Assembly: GCF_023231945.1 (NCBI RefSeq)
Contig: NZ_JAJLJH010000002.1
Coordinates: 372,001 to 436,000 of the forward strand
Reading direction: 5' to 3'
DNA length: 64,000 nucleotides
From: Scleromatobacter humisilvae
GTDB taxonomy: Bacteria; Pseudomonadota; Gammaproteobacteria; Burkholderiales; Burkholderiaceae_C
The notes beneath the pieces are model-generated. The model did no database searches. It was given only the letters and a program-made list of their open reading frames with translations, and was not told the DNA's origin. Shown one piece after another: positions 7,997-16,502 of this stretch. Made by a program: the position numbers and the translations under genes. Position 1 is the first letter of the stretch, and each line of letters begins with the position of its first letter.

Positions 7997-9001
7997 ATGA
8001 TCACCTGGACCATCATCGCCCTCTACCTCGCCTGCATACTCGTGGTGCATTTCCGCGGCCGCGTGCGCCACAGTTTCTGGGGCCAGGTCTTCGACCACTC
8101 CGGCCTGCTCGCGCCGGTCAACGTGTTCCTGTACGCCTTCTCGGCCGTCCCGAACAAGCCCTACCCGTCGCAGACCTACTTTCCCGAGCTGGAGCCGCTG
8201 CGCGCCAACGCCGCGACGATCCGCGAGGAGGGCCTCGCGTTGATGGCCCACGCCCGGATGAGGGCGCCCGACCAGAAGGACGACGCCGGCTTCAACTCGT
8301 TCGCCAAGTCGGGCTGGAAGCGCTTCTACCTGAAGTGGTACGGCGACGCGCATCCGTCGGCCGAGCGCCTGTGCCCGCGCACCACGCAGTTGCTGCGCGG
8401 CATTCCCAACGTCAGCGCCGCGATGTTCGCGACGCTGCCGCCCGGGGCCGTGCTCAACCCCCACAAGGATCCGTACGCCGGCTCGCTGAGATACCACCTC
8501 GGCCTGATCACGCCCAACGACGACGGCTGCTACATCGACGTGGACGGGCAGCGCTACAGCTGGCGCGACGGCGAAGGCGTGATCTTCGACGAGACCTTCA
8601 TCCACACCGCCGAGAACCGCACCGACGTCGAGCGCCTGATCCTGTTCTGCGACGTCGCCCGCCCGATGCGTTTCGGTTTCGCGCGCCGCTTCAACCTGTG
8701 GTTCGGCCGCAACGTCGTGGCCGCCGCGGCTTCGCCCAACGAACCCGGCGACCGGACGGGCCTCGTCAACAAGCTGTTCTTCCTCTCGGACGTGGCCGGC
8801 CAGTACCGCCGCCGCTTCAAGGCCTGGAACCGCACGGTCTACAAGCTGACCAAGGCGGGGCTGACGGTCGGCGTCGTCGCGCTGCTGCTGCTGCCCGTGC
8901 TGCCCGCCTCGTTCCGCACGATCCAGAACGTGGTGTCGTCGCATGTCGGCGGCCATGCGGCGGACGACCACGGCCGCGCAGCAAACTCGTCGTTCAACTG
9001 A
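7997..9001 (+). CDS. lpxO: Lipid A 2-hydroxylase LpxO (aspartyl/asparaginyl beta-hydroxylase family)
   Basis: The 334-residue protein starts with a membrane anchor (MITWTIIALYLACILVVHF) followed by FRGRVRH and FLYAFSAVPNKPY, the N-terminal pattern of LpxO. The catalytic jelly-roll has the iron ligands His and Asp in NPHKDPYAGSLRYHL and the second His in DETFIHTAENRTD, plus the downstream Arg for 2-oxoglutarate. LpxO hydroxylates a secondary acyl chain of lipid A at the inner-membrane face, altering outer-membrane properties and resistance to host peptides. A second hydrophobic segment sits near residues 290-310. I prefer ATG 7997 to the upstream ATG 7961 because homology begins there. The gene is divergent from the nucleoside hydrolase. 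Confidence 0.93.
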   Translation: MITWTIIALYLACILVVHFRGRVRHSFWGQVFDHSGLLAPVNVFLYAFSAVPNKPYPSQTYFPELEPLRANAATIREEGLALMAHARMRAPDQKDDAGFNSFAKSGWKRFYLKWYGDAHPSAERLCPRTTQLLRGIPNVSAAMFATLPPGAVLNPHKDPYAGSLRYHLGLITPNDDGCYIDVDGQRYSWRDGEGVIFDETFIHTAENRTDVERLILFCDVARPMRFGFARRFNLWFGRNVVAAAASPNEPGDRTGLVNKLFFLSDVAGQYRRRFKAWNRTVYKLTKAGLTVGVVALLLLPVLPASFRTIQNVVSSHVGGHAADDHGRAANSSFN

Positions 9002-9019
9002 AACGAAATGTTCGGGTCG

Positions 9020-9048
9020 CGCCAAGCGTGACGACGTCACGCCTGGCG
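9020..9048 (+). terminator. Strong hairpin after lpxO
   Basis: Arms CGCCA-a-GCGTGAC (9020-9032) and GTCACGC-c-TGGCG (9036-9048) pair over 12 base pairs with one mismatch and a three-base loop, 18 bases after the lpxO stop. No T run follows, so this is either a weak terminator or an RNA-stabilising hairpin ahead of bphO. Confidence 0.4.
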
Positions 9049-9122
9049 GCCGTCCATGGCCCAGCTGATCCGCTACGATCGAGCACAAGCCCCGTCTTGT
9101 CGTCCGCCCGGACGAACCCGCC

Positions 9123-9950
9123 TTGAGCTCCGAAAACGCCCTCGCCGAATTGCGCCTGACGACCCGTGCCGAGCACGAACGGATCGAGCACGTCCTGCGC
9201 CTGGACCAGCCCATGCCGTTGGAGCGCTACGGCGCGATCCTGTGCGGCTTCGACGCCTTCCTGCGCGCCTGGGAGCCGCGCGTCCATGCCGCGCTGCCCG
9301 AACGCCTGCAGCCCTGGTTCCGGGCCCGCCGCCGCGGCGGCTTCGCGAGCGCCGACGTCGAATGGCTGCGCGCGGTCGCGGGCGTCGGCCCGGTCGCCAT
9401 GAGTTCCCGCCTGGCCGCGACCCTGCCGCTGGGCGATCCCGCCGAGGCGATGGGCTCGTTGTACGTGATCGAAGGCTCGGCGCTCGGCGGGCGCGTCATC
9501 GCGCCGCAACTCAAGCGGACGCTCGGGCTCGACCAAGGGCGCGGCGCCAGCTACTTCCACGGCTTCGGCGGCGAGACGGGCGCGATGTGGGCCAACTTCC
9601 GCACGCAGGCGGCGCTCGAGATCGGCGACTCCTCCGGCAACACCGCGCGCGCCTGCCGGAGCGCCAAGCGCACGTTCGCCGCGTTGATCGAGCTGTTCTC
9701 GCCGCTCGCGCCACCCGAACCCGAGCAGGCGTCCATCCACGTCGAGCCCTCGACGCAGATCGCGCCCGCGTTGCTGATGGCCTACGGCGCATTGCGCGCC
9801 GAGTCGACGGGGCCCGAGCCCGCTCCCCTGGCCGACATCCACATCGACCTGCCGGACAAGGACGAGTCCGGCGACGAGCCGACGCTCGTCGAGTTGCCGA
9901 TGGACGGCGGCGAGGACGACGGCGGCGACACGCAGCGTATGCCGCTCTGA
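9123..9950 (+). CDS. bphO: Heme oxygenase-like protein (BphO type)
   Basis: The 275-residue protein belongs to the biliverdin-producing heme oxygenase fold: the N-terminal helix LTTRAEHERIEHVL carries the candidate proximal His. The helix ending YVIEGSALGGRVIAPQL provides the Gly-rich distal kink over heme. It would open heme to biliverdin, the chromophore of the phytochrome encoded 90 bases downstream. Translation appears to start at TTG 9123. The last 55 residues are an acidic tail rich in Asp and Glu that is not part of the usual fold. Close spacing to bphP suggests an operon. The call rests on fold motifs and context. Confidence 0.85.
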   Translation: MSSENALAELRLTTRAEHERIEHVLRLDQPMPLERYGAILCGFDAFLRAWEPRVHAALPERLQPWFRARRRGGFASADVEWLRAVAGVGPVAMSSRLAATLPLGDPAEAMGSLYVIEGSALGGRVIAPQLKRTLGLDQGRGASYFHGFGGETGAMWANFRTQAALEIGDSSGNTARACRSAKRTFAALIELFSPLAPPEPEQASIHVEPSTQIAPALLMAYGALRAESTGPEPAPLADIHIDLPDKDESGDEPTLVELPMDGGEDDGGDTQRMPL

Positions 9951-10040
9951 CCCGTCCCGCGCAACCGCCCGGCCGGGGACGTCGGGATCTCCCGGGCCAC
10001 CGCGGCCGAAAGCGGGGGCGTTTGGTGTTGAAATGCGGCG

Positions 10041-12233
10041 ATGCAGCCGTCCACGTCTCCTGCAGAGCTCAACCTCGAGAACTGCGACCGCGAACCGATC
10101 CACATTCCCGGCTCGATCCAGCCGCACGGCGCCCTGCTCGCCTTCGACCGCCTCGGGCGCCTGAGCCACGCGAGCGCCAACGTGCCCGCGTTGCTGGGCA
10201 TCCCGCTCGAGTTCGGCCGCACGCTGCGCCCCGGCGCGTTCGGCGACGACGCGGCCCTCGAGCAACTGCTGCAGGACACGCTGGCCGACGCCAACAGCGA
10301 CGAGCTGGTCACGAACTCGCTCGAGGCGACGCTGCGCGGCAGCACCTTCGACATCGTCCTGCACGCGCAGCACGGGCGCGTGATCTGCGAGTTCGAGCGC
10401 CGCGCCGCGGCCGCTGGCGAGGTCTCCACCTTCGCGCACCTCGCCTATCGCGCGATGGACACGCTCAAGCGCCAGCGCTCGATCGAGCGCCTGCTGGACG
10501 CCGCCGTGATCGCGGTACGCCAGATGACCGGCTTCGACCGCGTGATGGCCTATCGCTTCGGCCACGACGACTCCGGCGACGTGGTCGCCGAGGCCTGCAG
10601 CGACGCGCTGGAGCCCTACCTCGGGCGCCGCTATCCGGCCAGCGACATCCCCGCGCAGGCGCGCCGGCTCTACATCCTCAACACGCTGCGGCTGATCGCC
10701 GACGTCGGCTACGAGCCGGTGCCGCTGCTGGCCGACGCGACGCAGCGCGAGCCGCTGGACCTGAGCCACAGCGTGCTGCGCAGCGTCTCGCCGATCCACA
10801 TCGAGTACATGAAGAACATGGGCATGGGCGCATCCATGAGCGTGTCCATCGTCATCGGCGGCCGGCTGTGGGGCATGCTGGCCTGCCACCACATGGCGCC
10901 GCTGCAGGTGCCCTACCCGATCCGCATGGCCGTCGACGTGATGGCGCAGGTGATCGCGTCGACCGTGCAGTCGCTGGCGGCCAAGGAGCGCGAGGGCGCG
11001 ATCGCGCGCGCGGCCTGGCTGCGCACGGAGATCGTGCGCGCCATCGCGGTCGGCGGCGAGGTCGGCGAGGTCGTGATGCGCGAGTCGCCGGCGCTGCGCG
11101 AGAACCTTGGCTGCGATGCGCTGCTGGTCACGCTGGGCGGCATCCCGCGCGCGGCCGATCACGTGCACGCCGCCTGGGCGAAGGCGCTGGCGACGTGGCT
11201 CGCGCAGCACGGTGACGCCGCCCTGGTGCACGTCTTCCACGGCGAGCAACTGCCGCCGCCGCTGCCCGGCCAGCCCGAGGACGAGCGCTATTGCGGCGTG
11301 CTCGCGCTGCGCTTCGACGCGCCGCGCCAGGGCTGGATCGTCGGCCTGAGGCGCGAGGTCGTGCAGACGATCCGCTGGGGCGGCAAGCCCGAGAAGGTCA
11401 TCGCGCACGGCCCGCTCGGGCCGCGCCTGACGCCACGCGGCTCGTTCGCCGAGTGGCGCGAGACGGTGCGCGGGCAGGCCGAGCCGTGGAACGACGTCGA
11501 ACTCGAGATCGCCTCGCAGCTGCTGGACAGCGTCGGCCGCGCCTACGCCGACCGCGTGCTGGAGATCGACCAGCTGCGCTCCCAGCTGTGGGCCGTGCTG
11601 GGCCACGACCTGCGCAACCCGCTGCAGTCGCTGAGCATGGCCAACAGCGCCATCGAGCGCGGCGGCCAGTCCGAGCGGCTCAACTCGGTCATCCGCAGTT
11701 CCACGCACCGCATGAAGCAGTTGCTGGGCGACGTGCTCGACATCTCGCGGCTGCACCACGGCTTCGACCTGACGATGCAGTGGAGCCGCGTCGACCTGGT
11801 GGCCGTCATCCGCCAGCTGGTCGAGGAGTCGCACGTCGCCTATCCGGGGATCTCGCTGGACGTCTCGCTGCCCGGCTCACTGGTCGCCGATGCCGACGAG
11901 GGCCGCTACACGCAGGTCGTCGCCAACCTGCTGAGCAACGCCCGCCACCACGGCCAGGGCCGCATCGTCGTGACGGCGCGCGAGGAAGACGGCTTGGCGG
12001 TCGTCAGCATCACGAACGACGCGCCGCCGATCCCCGAGGACATCCTGGTCGCGCTGTTCGACCCGTTCAAGCGCCAGTCAGCTGCCAACGAGCGCAACCG
12101 CACGGGCATGGGGCTGGGCCTCTACATCGCCCACGAGGTCGTGCGCGGACATCAGGGCACGCTGGTCCACATCGGCGGCGACGGCACCGTCACCTTCGAG
12201 GCGCGGATTCCGCTGCGGCGCGCGCCCGGCTAG
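10041..12233 (+). CDS. bphP: Bacteriophytochrome sensor histidine kinase
   Basis: The 730-residue protein has the full PAS-GAF-PHY-kinase order. Cys15 in LENCDREPIH is the biliverdin attachment site used by bacterial phytochromes. The GAF domain (about 130-310) carries RYPASDIPAQARRLY, containing the DIP motif, and SPIHIEYMKNMG with the chromophore-contacting His. PHY covers about 320-500. The kinase has His522 in VLGHDLRNPLQ and an HATPase with NLLSNA and GMGLGLY. It should sense red/far-red light and phosphorylate a response regulator, but none is encoded next to it; the nearest receivers are several kilobases away. Its TAG stop lies in a CTAG shared with the stop of the convergent lipoprotein gene. 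Confidence 0.96.
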   Translation: MQPSTSPAELNLENCDREPIHIPGSIQPHGALLAFDRLGRLSHASANVPALLGIPLEFGRTLRPGAFGDDAALEQLLQDTLADANSDELVTNSLEATLRGSTFDIVLHAQHGRVICEFERRAAAAGEVSTFAHLAYRAMDTLKRQRSIERLLDAAVIAVRQMTGFDRVMAYRFGHDDSGDVVAEACSDALEPYLGRRYPASDIPAQARRLYILNTLRLIADVGYEPVPLLADATQREPLDLSHSVLRSVSPIHIEYMKNMGMGASMSVSIVIGGRLWGMLACHHMAPLQVPYPIRMAVDVMAQVIASTVQSLAAKEREGAIARAAWLRTEIVRAIAVGGEVGEVVMRESPALRENLGCDALLVTLGGIPRAADHVHAAWAKALATWLAQHGDAALVHVFHGEQLPPPLPGQPEDERYCGVLALRFDAPRQGWIVGLRREVVQTIRWGGKPEKVIAHGPLGPRLTPRGSFAEWRETVRGQAEPWNDVELEIASQLLDSVGRAYADRVLEIDQLRSQLWAVLGHDLRNPLQSLSMANSAIERGGQSERLNSVIRSSTHRMKQLLGDVLDISRLHHGFDLTMQWSRVDLVAVIRQLVEESHVAYPGISLDVSLPGSLVADADEGRYTQVVANLLSNARHHGQGRIVVTAREEDGLAVVSITNDAPPIPEDILVALFDPFKRQSAANERNRTGMGLGLYIAHEVVRGHQGTLVHIGGDGTVTFEARIPLRRAPG

Positions 12234-12652
12234 CCGGTACTGCCGCAGCCCGGCCCTTCGAAGTTCCAGGTCGTCACCTTGCCGTTCTCGACGAGGAAGC
12301 GCGTCGTGCAGCCGATGGTCGTCGGTTGGCCGATCGGCGTGGTCACGCCGACGCCGCCGCCCACCGATGTGCGGCCGCCGCCGAATCCGAAGCCGCCGAT
12401 GCTGAAGCTGACCGTCGGCGCCGGCGCGGTGCCGTTGTTGACGAAGTACGTGAGCCACTTGCCGTGGTCGATCTGCTCCTCGGACACCGGCTTGCCCCAG
12501 CGCTCGCGCAGCGTTTCCTCGGGCGCGCCCTGCCACTGGGCCAGCGCCTTCTCGTAGGCATCGTGGCCCGATGGCGCGGTGGCGCAGCCGGCGGCGAGCA
12601 TCGCGAGCACGAGCACGCCGGCTGCAGCGGGGAATCGGTGTGTCGGTCGCAT
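12230..12652 (-). CDS. Small outer-membrane-type lipoprotein, Gly-rich, function unknown
   Basis: The 140-residue product has a lipoprotein signal ending in LAAGC (lipidated Cys about residue 23). The residue after Cys is Ala rather than Asp, so outer-membrane sorting is likely. The middle has a short helical part, LRERWGKPVSEEQID, of a type seen in many small envelope lipoproteins. A glycine-rich stretch follows (GGFGFGGGRTSVGGGVGV), then two Cys residues near the C-terminus that could form a disulfide. A GGGAGA ribosome-binding site precedes the ATG by about five bases. It converges on bphP with a four-base stop overlap. I do not recognise a functional family. Confidence 0.8.
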   Translation of the reverse strand: MRPTHRFPAAAGVLVLAMLAAGCATAPSGHDAYEKALAQWQGAPEETLRERWGKPVSEEQIDHGKWLTYFVNNGTAPAPTVSFSIGGFGFGGGRTSVGGGVGVTTPIGQPTTIGCTTRFLVENGKVTTWNFEGPGCGSTG

Positions 12653-12730
12653 CGCTGTCTCCCGATGAGTGCATGCCTGGATGATGCACCTTCGAGGAGC
12701 AACGCGCTTGCCCGGTGCATGACCCCGCCG

Positions 12731-12765
12731 TTATTCATGATGGTTGACATTCATTATTCATGATG
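12731..12765 (+). repeat. Direct repeat TTATTCATGATG flanking a -35 box (probable TetR operator)
   Basis: TTATTCATGATG occurs at 12731-12742 and identically at 12754-12765, a 23-bp period, and each copy contains the palindrome TCATGA. The pair brackets a TTGACA box at 12744-12749, upstream of the tetR gene. An AT-rich repeated palindrome overlapping the promoter of a TetR-family gene is the usual layout for an auto-repression operator. Confidence 0.55.
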
Positions 12766-12773
12766 ATTAAACT
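12744..12773 (+). promoter_or_regulatory. Promoter for tetR-MFS operon
   Basis: A perfect -35 box TTGACA (12744-12749) is followed after 18 bases by TAAACT (12768-12773), a four-of-six -10 match. A start site near 12780 would leave a leader of about 24 bases before the tetR ATG. The boxes are interleaved with the TTATTCATGATG repeats, so repressor binding would block polymerase. Confidence 0.5.
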
Positions 12774-12803
12774 CTAAACATCGCATCTCCCGCTGGAATC
12801 CCC

Positions 12804-13445
12804 ATGCCGCGCGTTTCCCGAGCCGAGGCCGAAAGCCACCGAGAACAGATCACCGAGGCGTCCTCCCGCCTGTTCCGCGAACGCGGCATCAAGGGCGTGA
12901 GCGTCGCGGACCTGATGGGCGCCGCCGGCCTCACGCACGGCGGCTTCTACGGCCACTTCGAGTCCAAGGACGCGCTCGCCGGCGTGGCCGTGGCGCGCGC
13001 GTTCGAGCAGTCGGCCGAGCGCTGGAACAAGCGTATCGCCAGCAAGCCCGACGACGCGTCGCGACGCGCGCTGCTGGTCGACAAGTTCCTGACGCCGCAG
13101 AGCCTGAAGGACGTGGCCATGGGCTGCCCGTCGGTCTCGCTGGCCACCGATGTCGCGCGCGAGCCGGCCGGGGCGCCCATCCGCGCGGCCTATCTCGATG
13201 GCCTCGAGTCGCTGGTGCAGATCCTGGCGAGCGTCGAGGACGGTGCCGACGCATCGGCCAGCCGCAGCGCCGCCCTGGCCGACTTCGCCACGCTGGCCGG
13301 CGCCATGATGCTGGCCCGCGCGACGGAGGGCGCGCCGCTGGCGGCGGAGATCCTCGCCGCCGCGCGAGCGCGCCTGACGCCCGAGCCCGCGCCCGCGCCC
13401 GCGCCCGCGCGCGCGGGCGCACGCGACAAGACCAAGGAGGCCTGA
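12804..13445 (+). CDS. TetR-family transcriptional regulator
   Basis: The 213-residue protein has an N-terminal helix-turn-helix of TetR type: ITEASSRLFRERGIKGVSVADLMGAAGLTHGGFYGHFESKDAL. The family signature GGFYGHF lies at the end of the recognition helix. The ligand-binding half is all-helical and contains Cys in MGCPSVSLATD, as in several AcrR/NemR-like repressors of electrophile- or drug-responsive exporters. The C-terminal tail is a low-complexity Pro-Ala repeat (EPAPAPAPARAG) encoded by a GC-only stretch. It lies three bases before an MFS gene whose ribosome-binding site AAGGAGG is inside the end of this gene. It most likely represses itself and the transporter via the repeats at 12731-12765. 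The ligand is unknown. Confidence 0.92.
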   Translation: MPRVSRAEAESHREQITEASSRLFRERGIKGVSVADLMGAAGLTHGGFYGHFESKDALAGVAVARAFEQSAERWNKRIASKPDDASRRALLVDKFLTPQSLKDVAMGCPSVSLATDVAREPAGAPIRAAYLDGLESLVQILASVEDGADASASRSAALADFATLAGAMMLARATEGAPLAAEILAAARARLTPEPAPAPAPARAGARDKTKEA

Positions 13446-13448
13446 AGC

Positions 13449-14729
13449 ATGTTCGCCACCCCCGTTGCCCACTGGTTCGGCCGCCGCGGCATCCACTTCT
13501 CGTGGGTCGTCATGGGCATCGCCTTCCTGACGATGCTGACCTCGTCCGCCGCTCTCGGCCTGCCCGGCGCCTTCCTGGTGCCGCTCAGCAAGGAGTTCGG
13601 CTGGAGCACCGATGAGATTTCCGGCGCGATCGCGCTGCGCTTCGCGCTCTACGGCCTGATCGGCCCGTTTGCCGCCGTGCTGATGGAACGCTACGGCCTG
13701 CGCCGCATCATCTGCAGCGCGCTGCTGCTGATCGCGACGGGCATGGTGCTCGCGACCCGCATGACGGCGCTCTGGCAGCTCGTCGTGCTGTGGGGCTTGG
13801 TGCTGGGCGTCGGTTCGGGCCTGACGGCGCTGGTGCTGGGCGCGACCGTGGCCAATCGCTGGTTCGAGCAGCGGCGCGGTCTCGTGATGGGCATGCTGAC
13901 CGCGAGTTCGGCGACGGGGCAGCTGATCTTCCTGCCGATCGCCGCGTCGCTGATCCAGAGCCACGGCTGGCGCATGGCCGTGATCCCCGTCTTCACGAGC
14001 TGCCTGGTCGTCGCCGGCCTCGCGTTCTGCCTGCTGCGAGACCGTCCGAAGGAACTCGGGCTGCGGCCGTTCGGCGCCGATCCGGCCCACGTCGATCCCG
14101 CGCCGACCGCCTGGCGGCCGGGCTTCATGGAGCCGATCCGCACGCTGTTCATGGCCTCGCGCAGCGGCGCGTTCTGGGTGCTGTTCGGCACGTTCTTCGT
14201 CTGCGGCCTGTCCACCAGTGGGCTGATCCAGACGCACTTCATCACGCTGTGCGGCGACTACGGCCTGGGCCCGGTGCCGGCCGCGTCGGTGCTGGCCACG
14301 ATCGGCGCGTGCGACTTCATCGGCACGATCGCGTCGGGCTGGCTGTCCGACCGCTATGACGTGCGCAAGCTGCTGTTCTGGTACTACGGGCTGCGCGGGC
14401 TGTCGCTGCTGTGGCTGCCGCACTCCACGTTCACCGTCGTCGGCTTGTCGCTGTTCGCGGTGTTCTACGGGCTCGACTGGGTCGCCACCGTGCCGCCGAC
14501 CGTGCGGCTGACCAGCGCCGCGTTCGACAAGCAGCGTGCGCCGATGATCTTCGGCTGGATCTTCGCCGGCCACCAGCTGGGCGGCGCCGTGGCCGCGTAC
14601 GGCGCGGGGCTCACGCGCACGGTGATGCAGTCGTACAGCCCGGCGCTGTATGCCGCGGGCGCGACCTGCATCGTCGCGGCGGTGGCGATCTTCCTCGTCA
14701 AGCGGCCGGCGCCCGCGAAGGCGGCCTGA
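13449..14729 (+). CDS. MFS transporter (oxalate/formate-antiporter-like)
   Basis: The 426-residue membrane protein has about twelve hydrophobic helices and MFS signatures: the loop-2/3 motif MERYGLRRI, GLVLGVGSGLTALVLGATVANRWF in the first half, and SDRYDVRKL in the middle of the second half. Overall it resembles the oxalate/formate antiporter and monocarboxylate-type branch, in which WFEQRRGLVMGM is characteristic. It is translated from a strong AAGGAGG site overlapping the end of tetR and is certainly co-transcribed with it. The substrate cannot be read from sequence; a small organic acid or a toxic compound sensed by the TetR protein is plausible. Confidence 0.88.
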   Translation: MFATPVAHWFGRRGIHFSWVVMGIAFLTMLTSSAALGLPGAFLVPLSKEFGWSTDEISGAIALRFALYGLIGPFAAVLMERYGLRRIICSALLLIATGMVLATRMTALWQLVVLWGLVLGVGSGLTALVLGATVANRWFEQRRGLVMGMLTASSATGQLIFLPIAASLIQSHGWRMAVIPVFTSCLVVAGLAFCLLRDRPKELGLRPFGADPAHVDPAPTAWRPGFMEPIRTLFMASRSGAFWVLFGTFFVCGLSTSGLIQTHFITLCGDYGLGPVPAASVLATIGACDFIGTIASGWLSDRYDVRKLLFWYYGLRGLSLLWLPHSTFTVVGLSLFAVFYGLDWVATVPPTVRLTSAAFDKQRAPMIFGWIFAGHQLGGAVAAYGAGLTRTVMQSYSPALYAAGATCIVAAVAIFLVKRPAPAKAA

Positions 14730-14804
14730 ACGCGCGCTCTTCCGCCTTGGGAATACGGGTTGCCGAAAAACTCGGTACCCAACCATTTCAGCCAGGAGAG
14801 CGCC

Positions 14805-15317
14805 ATGTCCGCCACCCAGCCCGCCGCCCACGCGAAGGCCGCGTCGCAACCCCCGCAGCAGGACGCCCTGCAGTTGCTGATGGCCGAGCATCGCGAGGTC
14901 AAGGCGATGTTCCAGAAGTACCAGAAGCTTGCCGACGCCGGCGGCCGGGGTGACGAGCGGATGCTGCTGGCCAGCCAGATCTGCGTCGCGCTCGCGGTGC
15001 ACACGCAGGTGGAGGAAGAGATCCTCTATCCGGCCGCGCGCACGGTGCTGACCCGGGACGAGGACATCGTCGACGAGGCCTACGTCGAGCACGCCAGCGC
15101 GAAGAGCCTGATCGCGCAGATCAAGACGATGACCAGCGACCAGCCGCTGTTCGACGCCAAGGTGCACGTGCTGGGCGAGTACATCGACCACCACGTCAAG
15201 GAAGAGGAAACCGAGTTCTTCCCCAAGCTGCGCAAGACCTCGCTGGACCTCGACGCGATGGGCGAGCAGATCGCCGCGCGCAAGAAGCAGCTGATGGCGA
15301 TGCCCGAGCCGTCGTGA
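14805..15317 (+). CDS. Hemerythrin-like HHE domain protein
   Basis: The 170-residue protein carries the di-iron ligands of a hemerythrin four-helix bundle: His in MAEHREVKAMF, His/Glu in HTQVEEEILYP, His in VEHASAK, and HHVKEEETEFFPKL. Cytosolic HHE proteins bind oxygen or nitric oxide, or act in iron and redox stress responses. The ATG at 14805 is preceded by a good CAGGAGAG ribosome-binding site. An in-frame ATG at 14760 has none. The first 20 residues are a Pro/Ala-rich linker. It follows the MFS gene by 75 bases and may be transcribed separately. Confidence 0.93.
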   Translation: MSATQPAAHAKAASQPPQQDALQLLMAEHREVKAMFQKYQKLADAGGRGDERMLLASQICVALAVHTQVEEEILYPAARTVLTRDEDIVDEAYVEHASAKSLIAQIKTMTSDQPLFDAKVHVLGEYIDHHVKEEETEFFPKLRKTSLDLDAMGEQIAARKKQLMAMPEPS

Positions 15318-15337
15318 AGCTGAACCGCGCCGCGGCA

Positions 15338-15366
15338 CCATACCCAGAACACGGTATGGGGTATGG
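15338..15366 (+). repeat. Inverted repeat CCATACC...GGTATGG with extra half-site
   Basis: CCATACC (15338-15344) and GGTATGG (15353-15359) form perfect seven-base arms around eight bases. GTATGG recurs at 15361-15366. The element lies just after the hemerythrin stop and 190 bases before the RNase gene. No T run follows, so it could be a protein-binding palindrome or a weak terminator. Confidence 0.35.
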
Positions 15367-15554
15367 CGCGTGGACGCCGTTCCGCGCGCTCCGCGAGCGC
15401 TTTTCTCATAGGTGGATGCACTCGAATGGGGCCGGGCGAGGGAATCTCTGGAGCGGCCTTTCCCCATGTGATTTGTCACGATCCTCTGCTGGAATCCGGG
15501 CCGGTCGAACGCCACGAGCGTGAGATCCATCACAAACCCCTGGAGATTCCGAGC

Positions 15555-16316
15555 ATGAACCCGTCCCTGACCCTCCGCGCCGCCGCCTGCGGCGCGCTCA
15601 CCGTCGTCGCACTCGCGTCGTCGCCCGGCGCGCACGCCGCGTCGCCTGTCGAGAACTACGCCCTGGCCATCAGCTGGGAGCCCACGTTCTGCCTGACCAA
15701 TTCCAGCAAGCCCGAGTGCCAGAGCGAGACGCCCTCGCGCCAGGACAACAAGACGTTCTCGCTGCACGGCCTGTGGCCCCAGAGCGAGTCGTACTGCGGC
15801 GTGTCGGCAGCCAACAAGAAGCTCGACCAGAACGGCGAGTGGACGCAGTTGCCGGCCGTCGTGCTGCAGGCCGCGACCGAGGCCCAGCTGCAGGTCTCCG
15901 AGCCGGGCACGCAGTCGGACCTCGAGCGCCACGAATGGATCGAGCACGGCACGTGCTCGGGCCTGTCGCAGCAGAATTTCTTCGCGCCCACGCTGGCCAT
16001 GCTCGCCAGCGTCAACGCGAGCAACCTCGGCTCCACCGTCAGCGCCAACGTCGGGGGCCACGTGACGCTGGCGCAGCTGCAGGCGGCGGCCAAGCTCGAC
16101 TACGGCACCTACGCCAGCACGGACATCGAGTACCTGTGCATCAGCTCGGGCGGCAAGTCCTACCTCGAGGAAGTGCGCCTGCACATGAAGCTGCCGACCA
16201 ACCCGCTGCCGACGACGGTGCAGTCGTCGTACATGGCCAAGCCGATCCAGCCGGCGTCGTCCAGCCAGCTGTGCAAGAGCAGCGGCTCGATCTACATCAA
16301 GGCCGTGACGAACTGA
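15555..16316 (+). CDS. Secreted RNase T2 family ribonuclease
   Basis: The 253-residue product begins with a Sec signal peptide (to about residue 27, ending AHAAS). It carries both catalytic boxes of the T2 family: CAS-1 FSLHGLWPQ and CAS-2 RHEWIEHGTC, each with an active-site His and the second with Glu and Lys/His neighbours. Several Cys residues fit periplasmic disulfides. T2 enzymes cut single-stranded RNA through a 2',3'-cyclic phosphate; in Gram-negatives (E. coli RNase I) they act in the periplasm. ATG 15555 is chosen because the signal peptide starts there. The gene stands alone with about 240 bases upstream and a hairpin downstream. Together with the exported nucleoside proteins it fits scavenging of external RNA. 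Confidence 0.95.
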   Translation: MNPSLTLRAAACGALTVVALASSPGAHAASPVENYALAISWEPTFCLTNSSKPECQSETPSRQDNKTFSLHGLWPQSESYCGVSAANKKLDQNGEWTQLPAVVLQAATEAQLQVSEPGTQSDLERHEWIEHGTCSGLSQQNFFAPTLAMLASVNASNLGSTVSANVGGHVTLAQLQAAAKLDYGTYASTDIEYLCISSGGKSYLEEVRLHMKLPTNPLPTTVQSSYMAKPIQPASSSQLCKSSGSIYIKAVTN

Positions 16317-16325
16317 ACCACGTCG

Positions 16326-16363
16326 GCGGGGGCCGCCGCGGCGACACCGCGCCGGCCCCCCGC
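16326..16363 (+). terminator. GC-rich hairpin after RNase T2 gene
   Basis: GCGGGGGCCG (16326-16335) pairs with CGGCCCCCCGC (16353-16363) with one bulged base, enclosing a second perfect stem CGCGG/CCGCG (16337-16341, 16347-16351). It starts ten bases after the stop. No T run follows, so termination is likely but not certain. Confidence 0.4.
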
Positions 16364-16502
16364 ACGCCGAGTGACGGAATCGCGTAGGGAATCCTCGACG
16401 ACTCCTGCGCGGCCGCACACGGGCACCGCGATTCGCTTCAAGATCGCGGCGTGAACGGCCGAAGACGTCCCAAGCCCCGACTTCCGGCCATCGCCGCGAC
16501 CC

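Noticed and set aside
8994-11834. Long minus-strand frame opposite bphO-bphP
   Set aside because: Shadow of the phytochrome gene; repeated Arg/His/Asp-Val patterns typical of GC-rich antisense frames.
13382-13420. GC-only tandem repeat in the 3' end of tetR
   Set aside because: It encodes a Pro-Ala tail; simple codon repetition in a disordered region, not a mobile or CRISPR-type repeat.
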